Part shown: positions 15,954 through 23,983 of the stretch, piece after piece
How positions within the stretch are numbered: position 1 is the first letter of the stretch
Layout of the letters: every line of letters begins with the position of its first letter
Assembly (NCBI RefSeq): GCF_003633755.1
Contig: NZ_RBIL01000001.1
Span: forward strand, 3,581,426 to 3,645,425
Origin: Solirubrobacter pauli
Lineage (GTDB): Bacteria; Actinomycetota; Thermoleophilia; Solirubrobacterales; Solirubrobacteraceae
Length of the DNA: 64,000 bases
Reading direction: 5' to 3'
Position numbers and translations under genes: made by a program
The notes under the pieces: model-generated
The model's input: only the letters and a program-made list of their open reading frames with translations
The model's database searches: none
Told to the model about the DNA's origin: nothing

Positions 15954-16895
15954 TCAGCACCGGGTGGCTTCGACGGCGCCGGGCGCCAGGCACAGCGTCC
16001 GGCCCGTCACCCGCTTGCGCGCGATCCGCAGCTCGCGGACCTTGCCGATCGCGTTCGGCGTGGTCACGGCGACACGCACACGCGCGCCGACCTTCAGCGG
16101 CTTGCGGAACAGCTTCGTGAGCGAGACGCTGCCCTTCGCCGAGGTGGTGAGCGTCTGCGACCTCGGGCAGCCCTTCCGGCGGCCGGTGCAGGTGACGGCG
16201 ACCTGCGCGCCGGCGGGTGCCTCGGCCACACGTAGGCTCCTGAATCGGGTCGACGTGCGGGTGCTGCGCGAGCTGAAGACGATCGTCGCGCTCACCCGCC
16301 CGGCCGCGTCCGCGCCGTTGCAGTCCTGGTCGATGCCGTCCCCGACCACCTCGGGCGCGCCCGGATACACGCGCGAGTTGGTGTCGTCGCAGTCGGTCGG
16401 CGGCGCGACGCCGTCACGGTCCGCGTCAACGGCCGGTGTCGTCGGGCTCGGCGGCGGACTGGGGCTCGTCGCGGGTGGCGAGCCCCAGGCGCCGTTGTAG
16501 CTGGGCGGCGTCCCGTGCGCCCCGTTGCACGGCGGCGTTCCGCCGCCGAAGGAGCCGTAGTCGTCCCCGCCGGACGCGTCCAGCGCGCTCGCCCAGCCCC
16601 ACGCGCCGTTGTCGGCCTGCGTCCAGCCGAACCAGTGGTTGCGATAGCCGTCGGCGCTGCGCATGTCGCCGCCCTGCTCCTCGCACTGGATCCAGTTGCG
16701 ACCCTGGTGGAGGTAGCCGACGGTGGTGGTGCCGACGGCGACGATCGAACCGCCTGACCGGCCGTCACCTGAGCGGAACCAGCCGCACTCGAACTTCCCG
16801 CCGCCCACGTTGGTGCACGGAACCTCGGCCTGCCCCAGCGCCGGCTCCGCCACGGCGAGCGCCAGCAGCGCGCCCGCGATGAGTCCTGCCCTCAT
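15954..16895 (-). CDS. Secreted protein with MopE-type putative metal-binding motif
   Basis: A predicted exported protein of 313 residues. The start is ATG at 16895, which gives a signal peptide (RAGLIAGALLALAVAEPALGQ); the frame stays open for 66 more codons upstream but that stretch is unlike coding sequence. A Trp/Gly/Cys-rich N-terminal domain (about 25-140, with CEEQGGDM and WFGWTQADNGAWGW) is followed by a Pro/Ser linker and a segment DADRDGVAPPTDCDDTN...EVVGDGIDQDCNG, which matches the MopE-type putative metal-binding motif (Asp-rich with paired Cys). The C-terminal domain is a basic beta-rich region also common in secreted actinobacterial proteins. It is the only minus-strand gene within the M14 cluster. 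Function unknown. Confidence 0.8.
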   Translation of the reverse strand: MRAGLIAGALLALAVAEPALGQAEVPCTNVGGGKFECGWFRSGDGRSGGSIVAVGTTTVGYLHQGRNWIQCEEQGGDMRSADGYRNHWFGWTQADNGAWGWASALDASGGDDYGSFGGGTPPCNGAHGTPPSYNGAWGSPPATSPSPPPSPTTPAVDADRDGVAPPTDCDDTNSRVYPGAPEVVGDGIDQDCNGADAAGRVSATIVFSSRSTRTSTRFRSLRVAEAPAGAQVAVTCTGRRKGCPRSQTLTTSAKGSVSLTKLFRKPLKVGARVRVAVTTPNAIGKVRELRIARKRVTGRTLCLAPGAVEATRC

Positions 16896-17011
16896 CGGAC
16901 CGAGTCTGCCGTCTCGCGGTTGGGAGAACCTTGGGGACAGCCGTACGCGGACCTGAACGCAGACCCCATTGGACATGGAGGCGTGATGGATGCAGAATGG
17001 GCCCCTGAGGA

Positions 17012-17045
17012 GGGGTGAGCCTTTCCTGATGGCTCGGCTCGCCCC
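17012..17045 (+). other. Leader hairpin upstream of carboxypeptidase copy 3
   Basis: GGGGTGAGCC (17012-17021) pairs with GGCTCGCCCC (17036-17045), with one G-U pair and a 14-base loop, followed by CCTTGTGTT. It ends 19 bases before the Shine-Dalgarno GGAGGG (17064-17069) of copy 3. It may be an attenuator or a stabilising 5' structure. The rest of the 182-base divergent spacer shows no clear promoter. Confidence 0.4.
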
Positions 17046-17077
17046 CTTGTGTTCCATACACATGGAGGGTTCTGCCC

Positions 17078-20000
17078 ATGGTCGGGAGAACATCGCTGGC
17101 CGCCGTCTTCGCGTCAGCGTTGCTGTTATCGGGAGGAGGTCTGGCGTACGCCGACACCGACTTCCCGGACGCGGACGCGTCGCTGATCGAGGTCCACGTC
17201 GGGAGCGAGTCCGACATCGACGCGCTGATCGACGACGGGTTCGATCTCGCTGAGTACAAGCGCGTGGAGAGCGCGAACGACATCGTCGTCGCCATCGACG
17301 CGGTGCCGGCCGAGATCGGCCAGCTCAAGCAGCGCGGCTTCAAGATCGGCCGCACGATCGAGACGCCCGAGCACCGCGAGGCGATCGCGGCCGCACGCGA
17401 CGCCCAGCGCGAGCTCGACAGCCGCACGGCCGAGTACGCCGAGAACGGCGTGCCGAAGACGCGGTCCGCCGTCGCCCAGCCGGGCGAGACGGTGATCCAG
17501 CGCGCCAACAAGTTCACCAACTACGCCGGCACGTTCCTCTACGTCGAGGCGCACAACAAGGCGATCCAGCGCGTCGCCGGCAGCAACACGCAGTTCACCG
17601 GCCCGACGCTGCAGATGGCGTACGCGGGCGCGGACGGCAACTTCGTCCCGGCCGACACGGCGATGCCGCGCTTCATCGACACGGACACGACGCCTGACGA
17701 GTACCTCTACAACCGTCAGCTGATCCGCCTCACGGGCGCCGCGGCCAACATCCCGGCGTCCCAGATGACCGTCCGGGTCGCCGCGAGCACGGGCTCGGTC
17801 GACACCTTCAAGGTCACGGAGTGGCTCGGCAGCTCGCTGCCGCCGCACGTCGCCGGCTACCAGCAGGGCTTCTTCACCCGGTACCAGGACCCGACGGAGA
17901 ACCGCGCGCAGCTGGACAAGCTGGCCGCGGAGTTCCCGAACCTGGTGACGGCGGTCAACCTGCCGAACCTGACGAACGGCTACCAGCGCAAGTCGCAGGC
18001 GATCCTGTCCGGCACGTCCGGCATCGGCGTCGCCCCGCCGGCCGTCTACGGTGCGCCGATCGCCGAGTCCACGGGCGAGATCACGGCCGCGGCGCCGGTC
18101 GCCTCGATCCCGTTCAACGGCACCGCGGGCCAGCGCATCTTCGCGACGGTCGACGGCATCCCGGGCGGCTCGACCGACTTCATCTTCACGCTCAAGAGCC
18201 CGACCGGCGCCGTGATCAGCGGCCCCATCGACACGGGCACGAGCCCCGAGTTCATCACGAACCTGAACCTGCCGGTGACCGGCACGTACACGTTCGAGGT
18301 CTCCGGCTACGACGGCGACCTGGGTGACTTCACGTTCAAGGTGCAGCCCGTCCAGGTGTCCTCCGCCGAGGCCGCCAACGGCGCGGTCGTCCTGACGTCC
18401 AAGGACTGGGGCCACCAGGGCGGCGACCAGATCACCGCCGAGGTCAAGGCGGCGGCCACGGCCAATGCCCCGCTGTCCGTCGCCGTCACGGGCAAGGACA
18501 TCGTCGTCACGCTGGCGACCAACGAGTCCGGCGCGGCCGTCAGCACGGCCAAGCAGGTCGTCGACGCGATCAACGCCTCGCCCGCGGCGACGGCGCTGGT
18601 GAGCGCCACGACGTACCGCAACAACGCCGGGGCCGGCATCGTCCAGCCGCGGGCCAAGGTCAACCTGGACGACTTCCTCAACGCGCCCGCGCACGTCGCG
18701 CGCGGCCCGTTCCAGCAGCGCGTCTACCGGATCGGCTCCGTCCGTGACGGCTCGAAGGTCGGCGTCTTCCTCTACTGCCAGCAGCACGCTCGCGAGTGGA
18801 CGACCGGCCTGAGCTGCGTCGAGACCGCCGAGCGGCTGGTCAAGAACTACGCGACCGACCCCGACACGAAGAAGCTGCTGGACCAGGTCGAGGTGTTCGT
18901 GCTGCCGAACGTCAACCCGGACGGCGGCCACTACTCGATGTACGACTACGCCTCCCAGCGGCGCAACATGACCAACCACTGCGCGGACTCGCTCGGCGTG
19001 AGCGACCCGGCGGCACGCAACGCCTGGGGCGTGGACCTCAACCGCAACAACGGCGAGTACTCGCTGTTCGACGGCTACGCCGGCGCGTCGCCGAGCTGCA
19101 CCAGCGACGTGTACGCCGGCCCGGGCGAGTACTCCGAGCCGGAGATCAAGAACGAGAAGTGGGTGGCGGACACGTTCCCGAACATCAAGTTCGCGAACAA
19201 CATCCACTCGTTCGGCGGCTACTTCATGTGGGCGCCGGGCTCCTACAAGGACGACGGCATGCGCACGACGGCGCCGGCGCCGAACATCGGCATCGAGAAG
19301 TACTTCTTCGAGGCCGGCGAGAAGATCCTCACCCGCATCAAGGAGTACCGCAACACGGTGATCCTGCCGGAGCGCACCGGCCCGATCGCGGACGTTCTGT
19401 ACTCGGCCGCCGGCAACTCGGCGGACGACCAGTGGTACCGCAAGGGCATCATCAGCTACTCGTTCGAGACGGGCGCGGACCGCTTCATCTCGACCACGAG
19501 CGGCACCGCCCAGATCCCGACCGGCTTCCAGCCGTGCTTCGCGGGTCCCGGCACCTACGGCGGGTCCAACACGCAGTTCGGCTACCCGATCTGCGACGAC
19601 TACCCGGTGCTGCTCAACGAGGGCCGCGACCAGGCCATGGAGTTCGCCTCCGGCAACTTCGGCATGGTCGAGTCCGCGTACGACTACGCGATGGACACGA
19701 CGCCGCCGAAGACCTCGGTCGAGGTGTCGGCCGAGAAGGGCACGTTCCCGGTGAACTTCAAGTTCAACTGGGATGACGAGGCCGCGGTCATCCACTACAC
19801 GACCGACGGCTCGACGCCGACGCTGTCCTCGCCGACCTACAACGCCCAGCGTGCCCGCGGCCTCGGTGAGGTGCTGCAGCTCACGAAGCTCGGCGAGAAC
19901 CTCATCAAGTGGATCGCCGTGGACATCAAGGGCAACCAGTCGGCGGTCCAGACCAAGCGCGTGCTGGTCGGCGCGACCGAGGAGACGGGCACCGTGGGCG

Positions 20001-20359
20001 GGACCGTGCCGGCGACGCTGTCGCTGACGCTCGGCGCTCCGGCGACGTTCCCGACGTTCACGCCGGGCGTGGCGCGCGAGTACACGGCGACCACCGACGC
20101 GACGGTCACGTCCACCGCGGGTGACGCGACGCTGTCGGTCGCCGACCCGAGCACGACGAACACCGGCAAGCTCGTCAACGGCGCGTTCGCGCTGGCCCAG
20201 CCGCTGCAGGGTCTCGGCGTCATCAAGACGTGGACCGGCCCGACGTCGAACGAGAAGGTCACGGTGACCTTCAAGCAGGCGATCGGTGCGAACGATCCGC
20301 TGCGCACGGGCACGTACAGCAAGACGCTCACGTACACGCTGAGCACGACGAACCCGTAG
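17078..20359 (+). CDS. Secreted M14 zinc carboxypeptidase, copy 3 (with extra PPC-like insert)
   Basis: Third paralogue, 1093 residues. ATG 17078 follows GGAGGG by eight bases; the signal peptide is SLAAVFASALLLSGGGLAYA. Zinc ligands His570, Glu573 and His710; Arg656 and Glu797 present, so it looks catalytically intact. Compared with copies 1 and 2 there is an additional insert of about 100 residues (about 330-430) resembling a bacterial pre-peptidase C-terminal (PPC) domain, with TDFIFTLKSPTGAVI and TGTYTFEVSGYDGDLGDFTF. The module shared by all copies follows (about 434-528). Both lie between the first strands of the M14 fold and the HAREW ligands. The chitobiase-type and terminal beta domains follow. 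Its start region is nearly identical to that of copy 4, pointing to recent duplication. Confidence 0.9.
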   Translation: MVGRTSLAAVFASALLLSGGGLAYADTDFPDADASLIEVHVGSESDIDALIDDGFDLAEYKRVESANDIVVAIDAVPAEIGQLKQRGFKIGRTIETPEHREAIAAARDAQRELDSRTAEYAENGVPKTRSAVAQPGETVIQRANKFTNYAGTFLYVEAHNKAIQRVAGSNTQFTGPTLQMAYAGADGNFVPADTAMPRFIDTDTTPDEYLYNRQLIRLTGAAANIPASQMTVRVAASTGSVDTFKVTEWLGSSLPPHVAGYQQGFFTRYQDPTENRAQLDKLAAEFPNLVTAVNLPNLTNGYQRKSQAILSGTSGIGVAPPAVYGAPIAESTGEITAAAPVASIPFNGTAGQRIFATVDGIPGGSTDFIFTLKSPTGAVISGPIDTGTSPEFITNLNLPVTGTYTFEVSGYDGDLGDFTFKVQPVQVSSAEAANGAVVLTSKDWGHQGGDQITAEVKAAATANAPLSVAVTGKDIVVTLATNESGAAVSTAKQVVDAINASPAATALVSATTYRNNAGAGIVQPRAKVNLDDFLNAPAHVARGPFQQRVYRIGSVRDGSKVGVFLYCQQHAREWTTGLSCVETAERLVKNYATDPDTKKLLDQVEVFVLPNVNPDGGHYSMYDYASQRRNMTNHCADSLGVSDPAARNAWGVDLNRNNGEYSLFDGYAGASPSCTSDVYAGPGEYSEPEIKNEKWVADTFPNIKFANNIHSFGGYFMWAPGSYKDDGMRTTAPAPNIGIEKYFFEAGEKILTRIKEYRNTVILPERTGPIADVLYSAAGNSADDQWYRKGIISYSFETGADRFISTTSGTAQIPTGFQPCFAGPGTYGGSNTQFGYPICDDYPVLLNEGRDQAMEFASGNFGMVESAYDYAMDTTPPKTSVEVSAEKGTFPVNFKFNWDDEAAVIHYTTDGSTPTLSSPTYNAQRARGLGEVLQLTKLGENLIKWIAVDIKGNQSAVQTKRVLVGATEETGTVGGTVPATLSLTLGAPATFPTFTPGVAREYTATTDATVTSTAGDATLSVADPSTTNTGKLVNGAFALAQPLQGLGVIKTWTGPTSNEKVTVTFKQAIGANDPLRTGTYSKTLTYTLSTTNP

Positions 20360-20374
20360 TCACCGCCTAGCCAT

Positions 20375-20410
20375 AGGTCCGGGCGTGGAGCGATTTCCAC
20401 GCCCGGACCT
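20375..20410 (+). terminator. Hairpin between carboxypeptidase copies 3 and 4
   Basis: A perfect 15-bp stem (AGGTCCGGGCGTGGA, 20375-20389, with its complement at 20396-20410) and a 6-base loop, without a T run, 15 bases after the stop of copy 3. The core matches the hairpin after copy 1, so the spacer seems to have been duplicated together with the gene. Confidence 0.65.
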
Positions 20411-20506
20411 GGCGAGATCTCTTCATTTCTGGTCACATACCGCTCTGACGTCCGCCCGTGTGTGTGAGGGAGGGGGACGTGGGTCTATGAATGGAGGGTT
20501 CTACCC

Positions 20507-23500
20507 ATGGTTGGGAAGACTGCGCTAGCCGCGTTCGCGGCTTCGGCGTTGTTGCTGGCGGGAGGCCAGTCGGCGTTCGCCGCCGATGACGGCACCCCGT
20601 TCCAGAAGCTGCTCGAGGTCACCGTCGGCTCGCAGAGCGACGTCGACAAGGTCGTGACCAAGTACGACGCCGCGGAGTACAAGCGCGTCAACGACGACGG
20701 CTCGATCCTGCTGAACGTGTTCGCGACCGCTGAGGAAGAGGACGCGCTCGAGAAGGCGGGCTACAAGGTCGGCGCCACGATCGAGGACTCGAACACCGGC
20801 AAGGAGCGGATGCGCGAGCGCCAGGAGATCCTCGATGAGGAGGAGCTCGCGAAGACCGTCGCCGAGGACGGTCTCAAGGGCACCAAGTTCGAGGGCCGCT
20901 CGGTCGTGCCGCTGCCGGGTGACACCGTCATCCAGCGCGCCAACACCTTCACCGACATCGTCGGCCTGGCTCCGAACACGGCCAAGGCTCGCTTCATCTA
21001 CATCGAGGCGTTCAACAAGTCGACCAAGGTCGCGGCCAACAACTCGGTCACCGGTCCCACGCTCGCCGTGTCGTACGCGGGCGCGGACGGCGTCTACAGC
21101 ACGGCGACGAACATGGGTCGGTTCATCGACACCGACACCACGCCGGACGTGTACCTGTACCACCGGCAGCTGATCCGCCTGCCCGCCAACGCCCCGGCGG
21201 ACATCAAGACGATCCGCATCGCCACCACGGCGACCAACGGCGGTGCCGCCGCCAGCGTCGAGACCTTCCCGGTCACCGAGTGGCTCGGCAAGGACCTGCC
21301 GCCGCACGTCGAGGGCTTCAAGAACCAGCCGTTCTTCACGAAGTACATGGACCCGACCGAGAACCGCGCGGACCTCGACGCCCTGGCGGCGCGGTACCCC
21401 GAGCTCGTGTCGGTCGTCAACATGCCGGAGAAGACGTCGGGCTACCAGCGCAAGTCGCAGGCGATGATGTTCGGCACCACCGGCATCGGCTCGACGCCGC
21501 CGGTCACCATCGGCGGCAATCTGCAGCCGCTCCAGACCGGTACGACCACGGCCGCGCAGCCCGTCGCGACCTTCTCGTTCAACGCGAAGAAGGACCAGTC
21601 CGCCCGGGCGATCGTGGACTCCACCGCGAGCCCGAAGCCGGACTTCATCCTCACACTGAAGGATCCGAGCGGCAAGGTCATGCAGCAGATCGACACGGGC
21701 ACGAGCCCGGAGCAGGTCGATCAGACGTTCCCGGCCGACGGCACGTACACGTACGAGATCTCCGGTTACCAGGGCGCGCTCGGCAGCTACACGTTCAAGA
21801 TCGACGAGATCACCGGCGGTCCGATCTCGGCCGTCGTGCTGACCGCCAAGGAGTTCGGGCAGAACGGCGGCGACCAGGTCCAGGCCGAGTTCCTGAACCC
21901 GGGCGCGCCGAACTCGCCGCTCGGCGTCACGGTCACCGACAAGCTGATCTCGGTCTCGCTGGCCACGGACGCCCAGGGCGCCCTGAGCTCGCGGACCCGT
22001 GACGTCGTCGCGGCCATCAACGCGAACGCCGCCGCCTCGGCGCTCGTGACGGCGACGACGTTCCGCGGCAACCCCGGGCCCGGCATCGTCCCGGCCCACG
22101 CGCGCGTGAACCTCGACGACTTCCTCAACGCGCCCGCGAGCGTCGCGCGCGGCCCGTTCCAGCAGCACCTGTACCGCATCGGCACCAAGCGCGACGGCAG
22201 CAAGCCGGGCGTCTTCCTGTTCTGCCAGCAGCACGCGCGTGAGTGGGCCACGGGCCTGACGTGCATCCAGACGGCGCACGAGCTCGTCGAGAACTACGCG
22301 ACCGACCCGCAGACGAAGCAGCTGCTGGACAACGTCGAGGTGTTCATCTCGCCGAACTCCAACCCGGACGGCGCGCACTACTCGATGTACGACAGCAACT
22401 CCCAGCGCCGCACGCTCGTGAACTACTGCCCGGCCTCGGGCAACTCGGACCCGGCGTCGCGCAACACCTGGGGCGTCGACATGAACCGCAACAGCGGCGA
22501 GTACTCGCTGTTCGACGGCTACGCCGGCGCGGACCAGAACTGCAACAGCGACACGTACGCCGGCCCGGGCGAGTACTCCGAGCCGGAGACCCGTAACGAG
22601 ACCTGGGTCGTGGACACGTTCCCGAACATCAAGTTCATGAACAACATCCACTCCTACGGTGGGTACTTCATGTGGGCGCCCGGCTCCTACAAGGACGACG
22701 GCAACCGCACCACGGCGCCCGCGCCGAACATCGGCATCGAGAAGTACTTCTTCGAGGCCGGCGAGAAGATCCTCAAGCGCATCAAGGACTCGCGCGGCAC
22801 CGTGATCCTGCCGCAGCGCACCGGCCCGATCGCCGACGTGCTGTACTCCGCCGCCGGCAACTCGGCCGACGACGGCTGGTACCGCAAGGGCATCATCGCC
22901 TACTCGTTCGAGACGGGCGCTGACCGCTTCACGTCGACGACGTCCGGCACGAGCACGCAGATCGTCGGCTTCCAGCCGTGCTTCGGCGCGGTCGGCACGG
23001 GCGGCAGCACCGGTACCTGCAACAGCGGCCTCGTGAACGAGGGCCGTGACGAGGCGCTCGAGTTCGCGGCCGGCAACTTCGGCCTCGTCGAGTCCGCGTA
23101 CGACTACGGCAAGGACGTGACCCCGCCGAGCACCTCGATCGAGGTCTCGGAGGCGAAGACGGTCGGCGCGCCGATCAACTTCAAGTTCAACTGGAACGAC
23201 GAAGCGGCGGTCATCCACTACACGACCGACGGCTCGACGCCGACGCTCTCCTCGCCCGTCTACAACAACCAGCGGGCCCGCAGCGTCGGCGAGGTGCTGA
23301 CCATCAGCGCCCCGGGCGTGCACCAGGTCAAGTGGTTCGCCGTGGACATCAAGGGCAACCAGTCCGCGGTCCAGACCCAGCGCCTGGACATCGGCAACAG
23401 CACCGACGGCACCGTCGGCGGCACCGTGCCGGCGACGCTGTCGCTGACGCTCGGCGCCCCGGCGTCGTTCCCGACGTTCGTCCCCGGCTTCGCCCGCGAG

Positions 23501-23779
23501 TACACGGCGACGACCGACGCGACCGTCACGTCGACGGCCGGCGACGCGACCCTCACGGTCGCCGACCCGAGCCCGACCAACACCGGCAAGCTGGTCAACG
23601 GCGCGTTCGCGCTGGCCCAGCCGCTGCAGGGCCTGGGCGTCGTCAAGACGTGGACCGGCCCGACGTCCAACGAGAAGGTCACCGTGACCTTCAAGCAGGC
23701 CATCGGCGCCAACGACCCGCTCCGCACGGGCTCGTACAGCAAGACGCTCACGTACACGCTGAGCACGACGAACCCGTAG
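20507..23779 (+). CDS. Secreted M14 zinc carboxypeptidase, copy 4 (with extra PPC-like insert)
   Basis: Fourth paralogue, 1090 residues. ATG 20507 follows GGAGGG (20493-20498); the signal peptide is ALAAFAASALLLAGGQSAFA. Zinc ligands His576, Glu579 and His715, substrate Arg661 (GVDMNRN) and Glu802 are present. The PPC-like insert and the embedded module are at about 340-435 and 440-535, as in copy 3. The chitobiase-type domain (FKFNWNDEAAVIHYTTDGST) and terminal beta domain are almost the same as in copy 3. The four copies are separated by 70-170 bases apart from the MopE-type gene, each with its own ribosome-binding site and hairpin, suggesting separate transcripts rather than one operon. 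Confidence 0.9.
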   Translation: MVGKTALAAFAASALLLAGGQSAFAADDGTPFQKLLEVTVGSQSDVDKVVTKYDAAEYKRVNDDGSILLNVFATAEEEDALEKAGYKVGATIEDSNTGKERMRERQEILDEEELAKTVAEDGLKGTKFEGRSVVPLPGDTVIQRANTFTDIVGLAPNTAKARFIYIEAFNKSTKVAANNSVTGPTLAVSYAGADGVYSTATNMGRFIDTDTTPDVYLYHRQLIRLPANAPADIKTIRIATTATNGGAAASVETFPVTEWLGKDLPPHVEGFKNQPFFTKYMDPTENRADLDALAARYPELVSVVNMPEKTSGYQRKSQAMMFGTTGIGSTPPVTIGGNLQPLQTGTTTAAQPVATFSFNAKKDQSARAIVDSTASPKPDFILTLKDPSGKVMQQIDTGTSPEQVDQTFPADGTYTYEISGYQGALGSYTFKIDEITGGPISAVVLTAKEFGQNGGDQVQAEFLNPGAPNSPLGVTVTDKLISVSLATDAQGALSSRTRDVVAAINANAAASALVTATTFRGNPGPGIVPAHARVNLDDFLNAPASVARGPFQQHLYRIGTKRDGSKPGVFLFCQQHAREWATGLTCIQTAHELVENYATDPQTKQLLDNVEVFISPNSNPDGAHYSMYDSNSQRRTLVNYCPASGNSDPASRNTWGVDMNRNSGEYSLFDGYAGADQNCNSDTYAGPGEYSEPETRNETWVVDTFPNIKFMNNIHSYGGYFMWAPGSYKDDGNRTTAPAPNIGIEKYFFEAGEKILKRIKDSRGTVILPQRTGPIADVLYSAAGNSADDGWYRKGIIAYSFETGADRFTSTTSGTSTQIVGFQPCFGAVGTGGSTGTCNSGLVNEGRDEALEFAAGNFGLVESAYDYGKDVTPPSTSIEVSEAKTVGAPINFKFNWNDEAAVIHYTTDGSTPTLSSPVYNNQRARSVGEVLTISAPGVHQVKWFAVDIKGNQSAVQTQRLDIGNSTDGTVGGTVPATLSLTLGAPASFPTFVPGFAREYTATTDATVTSTAGDATLTVADPSPTNTGKLVNGAFALAQPLQGLGVVKTWTGPTSNEKVTVTFKQAIGANDPLRTGSYSKTLTYTLSTTNP

Positions 23780-23801
23780 TCCCCCGGCCTTCGGGCTGAG
23801 C

Positions 23802-23848
23802 GAGAGCCCGTCCTGGCACTCCCGTGCCAGGGCGGGCTCTCCGTCGTT
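23802..23848 (+). terminator. Terminator after carboxypeptidase copy 4
   Basis: An 18-bp stem (23802-23819 with 23824-23841, one G-U pair) and a TCCC loop, followed by CGTCGTTCT. It is the longest hairpin in the window and closes the M14 cluster. Confidence 0.85.
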
Positions 23849-23983
23849 CTGGCACCTCCTGTCCGTTTTTCGCCCTCGCGGGTGCCTGAGCGCTGAAGAG
23901 GCTTGACCCGGTGTGCTCATGCGTGTTTAGTGCCGCACGCCGGGCAGGACTCTTCAAACCTTCACAAGTGGGGTGGGTGCGTG

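Noticed and set aside
12317-23920. Several minus-strand open frames of 800-1130 residues opposite the M14 genes
   Set aside because: They are shadows of the third-position GC bias; no motif or ribosome-binding site is present, and the plus-strand frames carry full catalytic sites.
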